DNA of 64,000 bases from Bacteroidales bacterium UBA5349 (GTDB lineage: Bacteria > Bacteroidota > Bacteroidia > Bacteroidales > Tenuifilaceae), in the NCBI GenBank assembly GCA_002410065.1, contig DHQB01000009.1:124001-188000 (forward strand), read 5' to 3'. A model generated the notes under the pieces. That model was not told where the DNA came from and did no database searches. It worked only from the letters and a program-made list of their open reading frames with translations. Each line of letters opens with the position of its first letter. Positions within the stretch are counted from its first letter, which is position 1. The translations under genes were made by a program, and so were the position numbers. Below, in pieces: positions 1 to 8,611 of the stretch.

Positions 1-755
1 ATTTCTTTTTGCGACGAATGACTCGCAAGTTGCACAAAGAGGGCAAGCAGGTTCGATTTCAGTTCCTTACAGTACTATCACATGAACTAAAGGCTCCGCT
101 TAATGCCATTGAGGGCTACCTAAAGATTATGCAGGAACGTCAAGCCGGAGATAATCTGGAGGCATACGAAAAAATGATAGACCGCTCTCTATCCCGTGTA
201 AAAGCTATGCGAACGATGATAATGGACTTGCTTGATTTAACACGGATAGAATCGGAAGGAAAAAAACGAGACCTTCGCGAACTCGATCTTGGCCTAGTGG
301 CCAAATCGGCAATCGACACCATGATCCCCTTAGCCATTCAGCGCGATGTTAAAATTATCTACGATAGTTCAACCTCGGTTTCATTCGTTGGCGATTCTAA
401 GGAACTTGAAATAGTTTTTAATAATCTACTATCCAATGCTGTTAAATACAATATTGAGGGTGGTCAGGTCAACTGTTCAATCAAAGCAAATGAGTCAGAG
501 GTTGTAATTGAAATTATCGATACCGGAGTTGGCATAGCAGAGGAAGATTTACCGAAACTCTTTAGGGAGTTTTCGCGAATTAAAACTTCAAAAACCAAAG
601 AGATATCAGGTAGTGGCCTGGGACTTAGCATTATTAAGCGAATAGTTGATTTATATAAGGGAAGCGTAGACGTTGAGAGTGAATTTGGCAAAGGAACAAC
701 GTTTAGGGTAAACCTACCCATTATACCCTCTATTAATGAAATAACAGGAATCTAG
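1..755 (+). CDS. Sensor histidine kinase, C-terminal part (5' end outside window)
   Basis: The reading frame is open to the left edge, so this is the cytoplasmic end of a longer kinase. Two Phe codons followed by a basic stretch at the edge could be the end of a membrane helix. The dimerisation and phosphoacceptor segment holds the H-box SHELKAPLN. The ATPase domain follows, with an N-box (NNLLSNAVKYN), G1 box (DTGVGI), an F-box region and G2 box (GSGLGLSI). All catalytic boxes are intact, so it should autophosphorylate on the H-box His and pass phosphate to a response regulator. No response regulator lies downstream, so the partner is upstream or elsewhere. The input signal cannot be told from this fragment. 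Confidence 0.93.
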   Translation, partial: FFLRRMTRKLHKEGKQVRFQFLTVLSHELKAPLNAIEGYLKIMQERQAGDNLEAYEKMIDRSLSRVKAMRTMIMDLLDLTRIESEGKKRDLRELDLGLVAKSAIDTMIPLAIQRDVKIIYDSSTSVSFVGDSKELEIVFNNLLSNAVKYNIEGGQVNCSIKANESEVVIEIIDTGVGIAEEDLPKLFREFSRIKTSKTKEISGSGLGLSIIKRIVDLYKGSVDVESEFGKGTTFRVNLPIIPSINEITGI

Positions 756-783
756 GGGTAATGTGTTTTTATTAACTCCCCTA
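753..783 (+). terminator. Possible terminator after the histidine kinase
   Basis: TAGGGG at 753-758 pairs with CCCCTA at 778-783, and inner TAAT/ATTA blocks can extend the stem. The kinase stop codon forms the start of the stem. There is no T-run after it, so this is a weak call. Confidence 0.3.
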
Positions 784-1047
784 TGCCTATATTAAGATTG
801 TGGCAGAAGATTTTTGTTTTTATTATAATTTTGACGTTGTATTGCTTTTTAGTTTTTATTAAGTTTAAACTTTGTTTGAAAATGAATTATAATCATTGCA
901 TCAAGAGCCCGTGGTTAGGCTAAGTGCAAACACAAATAAACAAAATATGAGTTTGCCACGGCAAGTTCTTTTCAGTTCATCAGATTGATAGTAAACACTA
1001 TAAAAGTCATAAAACACACACACTAATATTAACTAAACGATTAAGAG

Positions 1048-1974
1048 ATGAAGAAATTTTTTGTTTTTTTTCCAGTAGCAATCCTTGTACTTAGTTGTTC
1101 AACACAACAAAACGTTGTCAGAGTTGAACCGCAAATTCAAGAAATTAAGCAGGAAGTAGTTTTGAAAAGGAAAGTAGCAATTGCTCGTTTTTCTAATGAA
1201 ACTCAATATGCTAAAGGTGTTTTTTATAGTAAAGAAAATGATCCTATTGGAAAACAAGCAGCAGATATTCTGTCTACAAAATTAGCGGCAAGTGATAAGT
1301 TTATCTTATTAGAACGCCAAGATATGGACAAAATAATGCAAGAGATAGAAATTGCAGGGAATGAGGGCTATCAGAAAGTAGGCGCAGATTATCTTATAAT
1401 TGGTTCTGTTACAGAGTTTGGGCGAAAAAATGTTGGTGATGTAAACGCATTTTCAAGGAGTAAGACGCAAACTGTTCAAGCTGGAGTTAGTATTAGGCTT
1501 GTAGATGTGTCAACTGGTCAAATTATATATTCTGAAGAAGCTAAAGGTGAAGCTGAGACCACAAATAAGACAGTTATGGGATTAGGTGAGCGTACCGATT
1601 ATGATGCTACCCTTAGCGATAAAGCAATTTCAGCTGCCATATCAAAACTAGTTGAAAACGTTATAAATAATTGCATGGATAGACCTTGGAAATCTTATTT
1701 TCTATTGCATGATGAGAATGGAATAATCATAGGAGGCGGGAAATCACAAGGGCTTAAAGTTGGAGACTATTTTGATGTTGTACAAAAGGGAGAAAGTGTT
1801 AAAAACCCACAAACAGGCATGCTTATGGAATTGCCAGGCAAAAAAGTAGGTAAAATAAGAGTTGAATTTGTTGGAGGAGATAATCCACAGAATGAATTCT
1901 CAATGGTTGTCTTTACTGAAGGAAGCATTGATCCTCAAAATTTAAATAATTACTTTATAAAGGAGATTAAATAA
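1048..1974 (+). CDS. CsgG/HfaB-family lipoprotein
   Basis: The protein (308 aa) starts with a lipoprotein signal ending in LVLSC, with the lipidated Cys near residue 17. The core matches the CsgG fold: a KVAIARF strand opening, a PIGKQAADILSTKLA segment, the FILLERQDMDKIMQE helix and the GADYLIIGSVTEFG strand. CsgG of the curli system forms an outer-membrane secretion pore, but no curli subunits or chaperones occur here. The gene leads an operon with DUF4810 and GNA1162-type lipoproteins, a known association in Proteobacteria such as Neisseria. A separate lipoprotein assembly in the envelope is therefore more likely than curli export. Its stop overlaps the next start (TAATG). Confidence 0.85.
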   Translation: MKKFFVFFPVAILVLSCSTQQNVVRVEPQIQEIKQEVVLKRKVAIARFSNETQYAKGVFYSKENDPIGKQAADILSTKLAASDKFILLERQDMDKIMQEIEIAGNEGYQKVGADYLIIGSVTEFGRKNVGDVNAFSRSKTQTVQAGVSIRLVDVSTGQIIYSEEAKGEAETTNKTVMGLGERTDYDATLSDKAISAAISKLVENVINNCMDRPWKSYFLLHDENGIIIGGGKSQGLKVGDYFDVVQKGESVKNPQTGMLMELPGKKVGKIRVEFVGGDNPQNEFSMVVFTEGSIDPQNLNNYFIKEIK

Positions 1975-2306
1975 TGAAAAAGTTGATATTTATTTTATCA
2001 ATTAGCATGTTAGTTCTTGCTAGTTGTACTGGAGTAAAAACTGTTACTAGTGGGCTAGAAAATGAAGCTTTTCTTGAGTTTATTGCAAATCCAGACAATT
2101 ATAAAGGTGGTGTAGAAGTTCTAGTTGACGATAATATAACCTTTAGGGCAGAAGTGAACAAAGATCATGCAGACCGCCCAAAAGGGAATGTTTATGCTAT
2201 TTCAACAGGCAAGCATATTTTAGTAGTAAAATATAATGATAATATAATTTTTAAGAAACAAATTTTTGTATCAGCTCAGGAAACAAAAAAAGTTATGTTA
2301 CCATGA
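1974..2306 (+). CDS. Small lipoprotein with PEGA-like domain
   Basis: This 110-residue protein has a lipoprotein signal ending LVLASC (Cys near 18). The rest reads as a short all-beta domain. The segment from about residue 40, with GGVEVLVDD, STGKHILVVKY and a closing KKQIFVSAQETKKV, resembles the PEGA repeat often found in bacterial surface proteins. Its ATG overlaps the csgG-like stop by one base and its stop overlaps the next ATG by four, so it is translated as part of the same operon. It is an extra member compared with the usual CsgG/DUF4810/GNA1162 trio. The domain call is by appearance only. Confidence 0.75.
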   Translation: MKKLIFILSISMLVLASCTGVKTVTSGLENEAFLEFIANPDNYKGGVEVLVDDNITFRAEVNKDHADRPKGNVYAISTGKHILVVKYNDNIIFKKQIFVSAQETKKVMLP

Positions 2307-2647
2307 AAAAAATGATTTTGTTCTTTGCTCTATTAATGCCAATGCTTTCTTGCACCACTCAGAAAACGTTGTACACTTGGGGGAAATATAGTAATTCAAG
2401 TTATAATTACCTAAAAAACAGCAACGAGGAAGCTACTAAAGAATTAATTGAAGCATATCAAAAAATAATTGCAGAACAAAAAGGTAGTAGGGAAACTGTT
2501 CCACCTGGCATATATGCAGACTATGGTTTTATTTTGCTTCAAGCAGATAGAACAGAAGAGGGGAAGGCTATGCTATTAAAAGAAATAGAACTCTATCCTG
2601 AATCTCAAATATTCATTGACAGAATCCTAAGTATTATTGAACCATGA
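2303..2647 (+). CDS. DUF4810-family lipoprotein
   Basis: The 114-residue protein has a lipobox at LMPMLSC. It continues with the family-like opening LYTWGKYSNSSYNYLKN and a TPR-like helical tail (PPGIYADYGFILLQADRTEEGKAMLLKEIELYPES). DUF4810 proteins are small lipoproteins coded next to CsgG-like and GNA1162-like lipoproteins, exactly as here. Both ends overlap the neighbouring genes by four bases (ATGA), which indicates translational coupling and probably fixed stoichiometry. The molecular role is unknown. Confidence 0.82.
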   Translation: MKKMILFFALLMPMLSCTTQKTLYTWGKYSNSSYNYLKNSNEEATKELIEAYQKIIAEQKGSRETVPPGIYADYGFILLQADRTEEGKAMLLKEIELYPESQIFIDRILSIIEP

Positions 2648-3339
2648 AAAAAGCAATAGTATACATTGCTGCAATAGGCGCAATATTAGCTAGTTGTACA
2701 GTTACAACGCCAATAACAAAATCAATTGCATATAAAGGGATGTATGATGAAAAGCCATTAACAGTACTGTTGATGCCCCCAATTAATCGAAGCACTAATG
2801 TTGAAGCTAAAGAATACTTTCACTCTACCCTTCATGTTCCAATTGCAAATTCAGGTTATTATGTTATTCCACCTTTCTTATCAATGGAGATTCTGAAAAA
2901 AGAAAGTGCTTATGATTCAGAATTGTTTTTAGATGGCTCTTTATCGAAGTTCGGGGAAGTGTTTGGTGCTGATATTGCCGTTTTTACAATAATTCACAAA
3001 TGGGATAAATCAGCTATAGCAGCACAAGTATATGTTGAAATTGAATATATTTTCAAGTCAATAAACACAAATGAAATTTTATATTCTAGACGAGGGGATA
3101 TAACTTATAGTACAGCTGTTTCATCAGGTGCTGGTGGTGTTTGGGGCCTTGTTGCTGATTTGGCGGCATCAGCTATTGCAACTGCAACTACTAAATATGT
3201 TGATGTAGCAAGGATATGTAATTCATATACTTTCGAAGATCTTCCCGCTGGAAAATATAGTTTAATTTATAATACAGATGGTGAATTATTAGCTGGAGAG
3301 AAACATTTTACTGTATATTTGAATTCTAACAGTAACTAA
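2644..3339 (+). CDS. GNA1162/DUF799-family lipoprotein
   Basis: The 231-residue protein has lipobox AILASC and then the family pattern PLTVLLMPPINRSTNVEAKE, with YYVIPPFLSMEILK and GADIAVFTIIHKW. GNA1162 of Neisseria, also called DUF799, is an outer-membrane lipoprotein with a fold related to TolB N-terminal domains, usually coded with a CsgG-like and a DUF4810 lipoprotein. The C-terminal 40 residues (FEDLPAGKYSLIYNTDGE, then a beta strand) look like an added beta domain. It is the last gene of the four-lipoprotein operon. A surface or periplasmic complex is a reasonable inference; its substrate is unknown. Confidence 0.83.
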   Translation: MKKAIVYIAAIGAILASCTVTTPITKSIAYKGMYDEKPLTVLLMPPINRSTNVEAKEYFHSTLHVPIANSGYYVIPPFLSMEILKKESAYDSELFLDGSLSKFGEVFGADIAVFTIIHKWDKSAIAAQVYVEIEYIFKSINTNEILYSRRGDITYSTAVSSGAGGVWGLVADLAASAIATATTKYVDVARICNSYTFEDLPAGKYSLIYNTDGELLAGEKHFTVYLNSNSN

Positions 3340-3421
3340 TTACATTTCCAAACACTCTAAATCTTTTAAAAATCTTAATTATTAAATGTAACTTACTTAC
3401 AATTAGTAACTTAAACATTTA

Positions 3422-4054
3422 GTGCGAATGAAACTTCCCGAAAGAACTGTTGAACGCCTTAGCGAGTACCGAAGAACATTGTTGGAGTGCTTGACAAAGG
3501 GTAAAACCCACATATTTTCTCATGAGCTGGCAGGTTTACACAATATCACTGCCGTTCAGGTAAGGCGCGATTTAATGCTTATTGGATACTCAAGCCTAAA
3601 GAAAAGAGGCTACGATGCGCAAGAACTCATTGATGTTATCGGTAAACTTATCGATCATCCCCAGGGGCTTAACGTTGGTGTTATAGGTATGGGAAACCTT
3701 GGTAGGGCGGTAACAACATACTTTACAGGGAAAAGGGCCAAGCTTAACGTTGTGGCTACTTTCGATATTGACGATACTAAGGTGAACCGTGTGATATCAG
3801 GCGTTAAGTGTTACCATATTCGCGACTTAAAAAAGGTGATCGATCAGGATAAAATATCGATAGCCATCATTGCTTCTCCACCAAATACCGCAGTTTCAAT
3901 TGCCGAAATGGTTGTAATGGCAGGTATAAAAGGGATTTTGAATCTTACAACAACTCCCTTAACCGTTCCCCAAAATGTTTATCTTGAAGGGTACGATATG
4001 ATTACATCCATTGAAAAGGTTGCTTACTTTGTAAAAGGGATTGAAAATAAGTAG
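3422..4054 (+). CDS. rex: Redox-sensing transcriptional repressor Rex
   Basis: The protein has the Rex layout: an N-terminal winged helix (LPERTVERLSEYRRTL, THIFSHELAGLHNITAVQV, RRDLMLIGY) and then a Rossmann fold with the NADH-binding loop VGVIGMGNLGRAV. Rex represses fermentation and anaerobic respiration genes until the NADH/NAD ratio rises. Length (210 aa) is normal for the family. The start could be GTG at 3422 or ATG at 3428; the ATG gives the usual MKLPERTVERL opening and may be the true one. The gene is about 80 bases after the lipoprotein operon and 40 before ribF. No obvious Rex box was found in the window. Confidence 0.95.
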   Translation: MRMKLPERTVERLSEYRRTLLECLTKGKTHIFSHELAGLHNITAVQVRRDLMLIGYSSLKKRGYDAQELIDVIGKLIDHPQGLNVGVIGMGNLGRAVTTYFTGKRAKLNVVATFDIDDTKVNRVISGVKCYHIRDLKKVIDQDKISIAIIASPPNTAVSIAEMVVMAGIKGILNLTTTPLTVPQNVYLEGYDMITSIEKVAYFVKGIENK

Positions 4055-4094
4055 TATTTATTCAGCTGCCTAAAGCAAATAAATTGGCATATTT

Positions 4095-5021
4095 ATGCAG
4101 GTTCATCATGGTTTCGAGAATGCAAAAGGGATTAGGAACGCCGTTGTAACAACAGGCTCATTCGATGGCGTTCATATTGGCCATAAGGCCATTATCAATA
4201 GGATCAATCAGATTGCTCAAAGCGTAAATGGCGAGTCTGTCCTCATAACTTTTTATCCACACCCACGAAAGGTTCTTTACCCCGAAACTGATGGTAAAGA
4301 TTTGATGTTTATTAGCTCCCAGAAAGAGAAAATAGAGCTGCTTCGTAAAGCAGGTTTAAATCATCTTATCATCGTAAACTTTAGTATTGAGTTCTCTAAA
4401 ACCTCATCGGAGCAGTTTATTCGTGAAATGCTAATCGGTAAAATTGATGCAAAGTTTATTGTTGTTGGGTTTAACCACCATTTTGGCCATAACCGGCAAG
4501 GCGATTATCAATACCTTTACAACCTTAGCCAAGAGTTAGGCTTTGGGGTTGAAGAGATTCCTGAGCAGGATATTCAGCACGAAACGGTTAGCTCAACAAC
4601 CATCCGAAAGGCCATTAAGGAAGGTCGCATACAGCGCGCAAATGCCTATCTCGACCATCAATACATCATTATTGGCGGTCTTGGCAGAGGAACGCATCTC
4701 TTTACAGATATTGATTTTCCGACACTCACTGTTCAAGTTGAAGAGGTGGGCAAACTTATTCCTCCAAATGGTATTTATGCGGTGGCTGTACAATGGAATG
4801 ATACACAGTATAAGGCTATGGGAATTGTTTGGCAAAACTCAAATGAAGAGCAGCCCTTTGTTGAGATTCACATCCTCGATTTTGATAACAATTTTCACGA
4901 TGATGAGGCAACCATCTTTTTTCATAAACAAATTCAACTTGGCATAACCATTACCAATAAGCAGATATTGAAAAAAGAACTTGATGAAGGGAAACTACTT
5001 ATTGATGAGCTAATTTTCTAA
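4095..5021 (+). CDS. ribF: Bifunctional riboflavin kinase / FAD synthetase RibF
   Basis: The enzyme phosphorylates riboflavin to FMN and adenylates FMN to FAD in the cytoplasm. The N-terminal adenylyltransferase half shows GSFDGVHIGHKAII, with the HIGH motif, and a SSTTIRKAIKEG motif near residue 170. The C-terminal flavokinase half has GRGTHLFTDIDFPTL, a variant of the usual GxxxGFPTAN loop, and NGIYAVAV. Length (308 aa) is typical. The variant flavokinase loop keeps the P-T pair. It follows rex by 40 bases and may share its transcript. No FMN riboswitch is visible upstream. Confidence 0.95.
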   Translation: MQVHHGFENAKGIRNAVVTTGSFDGVHIGHKAIINRINQIAQSVNGESVLITFYPHPRKVLYPETDGKDLMFISSQKEKIELLRKAGLNHLIIVNFSIEFSKTSSEQFIREMLIGKIDAKFIVVGFNHHFGHNRQGDYQYLYNLSQELGFGVEEIPEQDIQHETVSSTTIRKAIKEGRIQRANAYLDHQYIIIGGLGRGTHLFTDIDFPTLTVQVEEVGKLIPPNGIYAVAVQWNDTQYKAMGIVWQNSNEEQPFVEIHILDFDNNFHDDEATIFFHKQIQLGITITNKQILKKELDEGKLLIDELIF

Positions 5022-5111
5022 CATCACCTAATTTTTAATCTTTATTATTGACAACTTGCACTAATAACAATTATACAAAATTGAGCTTTACTCAGTTTTT
5101 ATTGTTCACTG

Positions 5112-5142
5112 TTTGGTTCAATACAAATTTTGATTAAGTTTA
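5112..5142 (+). promoter_or_regulatory. Candidate Bacteroidota promoter for the flavoprotein gene at 5182
   Basis: TTTG at 5112-5115 is followed after 19 bases by TAAGTTTA at 5135-5142, which is one base off the -7 consensus TAnnTTTG. The ATG is 39 bases further on. The match is by eye. Confidence 0.4.
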
Positions 5143-5181
5143 TCCTAAAGCATAAAATTTATACTTAAAAAACTAAAAGTT

Positions 5182-6177
5182 ATGGTTAACCTAACAACAA
5201 AGTACATGGGTTTAACGCTTAAAAACCCAATAATTGCAGGCAGTTCTGGACTGACAAACAAGCTAAGCGACATTATTGAGCTTGAGGCTCAGGGTGCAGG
5301 CGCCATTGTACTAAAATCGCTCTTTGAGGAGGAAATAATAAATGAGGCTCATGATAACATCAATAAGATGCAGGCATCAGGGTTTATCTACCCAGAGACC
5401 ATGGATTATTTTGATTTTGATGAGATGGAAGATCCCATTGCCAACTATCTTAAGCTAATTAGCGACGCAAAGAAAGCAGTTAAAATTCCTATCATCGCTA
5501 GTATTAACTGCGTAACCTCAAACAAATGGCCCGAATTTGCCAAAAGGATTGAGTCTGCCGGAGCCGATGCCCTTGAGCTAAATGTGTTTGCACTGCCTAC
5601 TGACTTGGAAAGAACTGCCGAAGAGAATGAAAAGGTGTATTTCGATATTGTTTCTAAGGTAACTGGTCTGGTATCTATTCCGGTGTCTATAAAAATAAGT
5701 CAATACAATACTGCACTCGGTAGTTTCATCAAGCGATTGTCCGATACACCCATAAAATCAATAGTGCTTTTCAATCGGTTTTACAGCCCCGATTTTGATA
5801 TTCACAACTTTGATTTTAACTCAACAACGGTTTTTAGCACGCCTGCTGAACTCTCGTTGCCCCTCCGCTGGGTGGCTATAATGGCAAACAGGGTTAATTG
5901 TAATTTGGCTGCATCTACAGGTATCCACGATGGGTACGGTGTTGTAAAAGCCCTTCTAGCCGGTGCCGATGTTGTTCAGGTTGCTTCAACTCTATACCGA
6001 AACGGTTTTGGCCATATTGGCGTAATGCTTAAGCAAATTGATGAATGGATGAGTGAGAAAGGGTACAAGAGCATTGATGATTTTAAGGGAAAGATGAGCC
6101 AATCAAAATCACACAATCCTGCTGCATTTGAGCGCGTTCAGTTTATGAAATTCTTTAGGGACAGAGTTCAAAAGTAG
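5182..6177 (+). CDS. Dihydroorotate dehydrogenase-like flavoprotein
   Basis: The 331-residue protein is a TIM-barrel flavoprotein of the dihydroorotate dehydrogenase superfamily. It opens with LTTKYMGLTLKNPIIAGSSG. Near the C terminus it carries phosphate-binding glycines for FMN (ASTGIHDGYGVVKALLAGAD and QVASTLYRNG). The PyrD catalytic loop, usually SCPN after an ELN strand, here reads LELNVFALPTD, so the class 1 catalytic Cys is missing. It may therefore use another substrate than dihydroorotate. It has its own candidate promoter and a strong hairpin behind it, so it is probably transcribed alone. Confidence 0.85.
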   Translation: MVNLTTKYMGLTLKNPIIAGSSGLTNKLSDIIELEAQGAGAIVLKSLFEEEIINEAHDNINKMQASGFIYPETMDYFDFDEMEDPIANYLKLISDAKKAVKIPIIASINCVTSNKWPEFAKRIESAGADALELNVFALPTDLERTAEENEKVYFDIVSKVTGLVSIPVSIKISQYNTALGSFIKRLSDTPIKSIVLFNRFYSPDFDIHNFDFNSTTVFSTPAELSLPLRWVAIMANRVNCNLAASTGIHDGYGVVKALLAGADVVQVASTLYRNGFGHIGVMLKQIDEWMSEKGYKSIDDFKGKMSQSKSHNPAAFERVQFMKFFRDRVQK

Positions 6178-6195
6178 TTCAAAGTAACACTCCTT

Positions 6196-6231
6196 ACAAT
6201 ACCGAATTGGGTTAACCCAATTCGGTATTGT
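6196..6231. terminator. Perfect 36-base inverted repeat, probable terminator
   Basis: The stretch is a perfect palindrome: each arm reads ACAATACCGAATTGGGTT, with no unpaired loop. It starts 19 bases after the stop at 6177. No T-run follows on either strand, so a protein-binding or mRNA-stabilising role is possible, but the position fits a transcript end. Confidence 0.6.
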
Positions 6232-6383
6232 GCTTAATTCAAGGGCCAATTAATTGCTTTGTAAACTATAGCATTTAGTATTGTTGATATATTTCTATCC
6301 TTGTTAATATTAAATGGGAATGTGCAACTATATAAGGCTTTAATTTTAGTAACTTCGCCCCGTGAATATGATTTAGATTGTAT

Positions 6384-7787
6384 ATGAGAGAAGAGAGCGA
6401 TTTTTTTTACAACGAAGACGAAACAATGGAGGTTGTGCAGCGGTTTGAAACCATGCTGAAGCACAACAAGAACTATTTTTTTGATGTAGTTGATTTCGAA
6501 AATATTATTGATTTTTACCTAAGTTCAGATAATTCAAAACTAGCATCGGAGGCAGTTGATATTGCCTATAGCATGCACCCATATTCTACTGAAATACAGC
6601 TCCGTAAAGCAGAATTGCTTGTAATCGATAAGAAGTATGATGAGGCTATTTCAATACTAGCAGTACTTGAGCGAATTGAGCCCGACAATGGTGAGATATT
6701 TATCCTAAAGGGCCAGGCTTACCTTGAGCAGAAAGAGTTAAAAAAGGCAAACGAAGCATTTTGGCAAGTAACAAATTGTTTCACTGAGGATAAGGTGGAT
6801 ATGCTCTACCGAATAGCCTCCCTGTACCAAGAGGCCGAGGAGGCAAACTATGCCATCCGGTTTTTACTCTTAGCCAATAGCATCGAAGGTAATTCATTAA
6901 ATATTCTATTCGATTTAGGTTACTGCTATGAGAGAATTGGCGATTTGGAGAAAAGCGATAAGTACTACAACCTTTATCTCGATATTAACCCTTTCTCGTC
7001 AAGCGTTTGGTATAATTTAGGGATTATCCATACCCGGAGTGGAAGTTTTGCAAAAGCATTAAATGCATACGATTTTGCACTAGTTGTTGATCCTAAAAAT
7101 GTTTCGGCAATTCATAATATGGCTAATACCTATGCCACCATTGAGAAGTATGCCGAAGCTGTAGAACTTTTTATTAGCCTAATTAATCTTGAACCAGATA
7201 ACCCAAGGGTTTACTCATCAATAGGGGAGTGCTACGAAAAATTAGAAGAACACGATAAGGCCATAGATTACTTTGATAGGGCTTTGGGTATCCTATCTTC
7301 ACTATCCGATGCGTATTACGGAAAAGCGTTGGTTTACCTCAAAACCGAAAGAGTAAATCTTGCTCATGAAAATATTAAGATGGCATTAGCCCTTGAGCCA
7401 GAGAATTATGACTTTTGGTTGGGTTTGGGCAAGATTAAGTTTGAAATGGGTAAAGATGATGAGGCTATTGATGCATACAAAGAGGCAACTCAACTTAATG
7501 CCGATGAGCCAGATGCTTTTATTGGCCTAGCCGAAATAAGGCTTTTTCAGGAACGTTTTGAGGAGGTTGAAGAGATTTACCACGAGGTAGGCGAAAAATT
7601 TACCGATGTGCCTGCCCTAAAAATTATCTATGCAGCCGCCCTTTACCTTCAGGGTAAACCAAAACTCTCAATAAATATGCTTAAGCAAGCTAAAGTGCAC
7701 AATCCCTTCACAGTTGAGGATTTTTTGGCCATTGTATCGGTTGTTAGTGATGATGACTTTTCTTTAAAACTGAAACAGCTAAAATAA
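6384..7787 (+). CDS. Tetratricopeptide repeat protein
   Basis: This cytoplasmic protein of 467 aa has an acidic opening (MREESDFFYNEDE) and no signal peptide. It is almost entirely tandem 34-residue TPR units, visible as repeats such as WYNLGIIHTRSGSFAKALNA, AIHNMANTYATIEKYAEAVE and VYSSIGECYEKLEEHDKAID. TPR stacks bind partner proteins. The ATG at 6384 is preferred to a TTG two codons upstream. It may share a transcript with the downstream gene, which starts 30 bases after its stop. The partner cannot be deduced. Confidence 0.88.
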   Translation: MREESDFFYNEDETMEVVQRFETMLKHNKNYFFDVVDFENIIDFYLSSDNSKLASEAVDIAYSMHPYSTEIQLRKAELLVIDKKYDEAISILAVLERIEPDNGEIFILKGQAYLEQKELKKANEAFWQVTNCFTEDKVDMLYRIASLYQEAEEANYAIRFLLLANSIEGNSLNILFDLGYCYERIGDLEKSDKYYNLYLDINPFSSSVWYNLGIIHTRSGSFAKALNAYDFALVVDPKNVSAIHNMANTYATIEKYAEAVELFISLINLEPDNPRVYSSIGECYEKLEEHDKAIDYFDRALGILSSLSDAYYGKALVYLKTERVNLAHENIKMALALEPENYDFWLGLGKIKFEMGKDDEAIDAYKEATQLNADEPDAFIGLAEIRLFQERFEEVEEIYHEVGEKFTDVPALKIIYAAALYLQGKPKLSINMLKQAKVHNPFTVEDFLAIVSVVSDDDFSLKLKQLK

Positions 7788-7817
7788 TTTATTCAACACC
7801 ACCCTAATTTTTTTATC

Positions 7818-8582
7818 ATGAAAGCATCTGAACTACCCAATGTTCCTAAAAGGGATTCCAAACCCCGCAGCAAAGGTTTAACCATGGTTATGGACAAAGG
7901 ATTAAGCATTCGCGAAACTGAAGATATGGTTAGTGTTGCTGGCGAATATATCGATTATGTTAAGTTTGGCTTTGGTACAGCTTTGGTATCACCAAATATA
8001 AAGGAGAAAATAAAAGCACTTAAGAGTGCAGGCATAAGGCCATATCTTGGAGGAACTCTTTTTGAGGCTTTTGTTGCTCGCAACATGTTTTCTGAATACC
8101 AAAAACTATTAGATTTCTATGGATTCGATCTTGCCGAAATATCTGATGGTACTCTTGAAATGAGTCAGGACGATAAGTGTAATTACATTGCAAAGCTCTC
8201 AAAGCAGGTAACCGTAATCTCTGAGGTTGGCTCAAAAATGGCTGGTGTAATAATACCTAACGATGAGTGGGTTAAGATGATGAAAAACGAACTTGCTGCG
8301 GGTTCTATTAAAGTTATTGCCGAAGCACGTGAAGGAGGAAACATTGGAATCTATAACCAGGATCACTCCGCAAATACTGAGCTAATTGACAGTATTGTTA
8401 AACATATAAACCTTGAAGACGTTCTGTGGGAAGCCCCTTTAAAAAACCAGCAGGCTTGGTTTATCTCGCTATTTGGAGCAAATGTCAATTTAGGTAATAT
8501 TGCTCCAACCGAGGTAATTGCTCTTGAAACCCTTCGTGTTGGTTTGCGTGGGGACACCTTCTTTCAGTTCCTTAACAAGTAA
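7818..8582 (+). CDS. Phosphosulfolactate synthase (ComA) family protein
   Basis: The 254-residue protein matches the ComA family, TIM-barrel enzymes that add sulfite to phosphoenolpyruvate to give (2R)-phospho-3-sulfolactate, the first step of coenzyme M synthesis in methanogens. Recognisable stretches are KGLTMVMDKGLSIRE, YIDYVKFGFGTALV, GIRPYLGGTLFEAF, AEISDGTLEM, VISEVGSKM, VIAEAREGGNIGIY and the tail ANVNLGNIAPTEVIALETLR. No comB, comC or other sulfonate gene lies nearby, so the product's fate in this organism is unknown. It is followed by a clear hairpin terminator. Confidence 0.85.
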   Translation: MKASELPNVPKRDSKPRSKGLTMVMDKGLSIRETEDMVSVAGEYIDYVKFGFGTALVSPNIKEKIKALKSAGIRPYLGGTLFEAFVARNMFSEYQKLLDFYGFDLAEISDGTLEMSQDDKCNYIAKLSKQVTVISEVGSKMAGVIIPNDEWVKMMKNELAAGSIKVIAEAREGGNIGIYNQDHSANTELIDSIVKHINLEDVLWEAPLKNQQAWFISLFGANVNLGNIAPTEVIALETLRVGLRGDTFFQFLNK

Positions 8583-8611
8583 ATCGCTATATATTAGGTG
8601 TATAATTAATT

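Noticed and set aside
1048..1974. Curli secretion channel CsgG proper
   Set aside because: No curli subunit, chaperone or accessory gene is nearby; the neighbours fit the GNA1162-type lipoprotein group instead.
4543..4947. 134-residue open frame inside ribF in another frame
   Set aside because: RibF is conserved over its whole length; the overlapping frame is a shadow.
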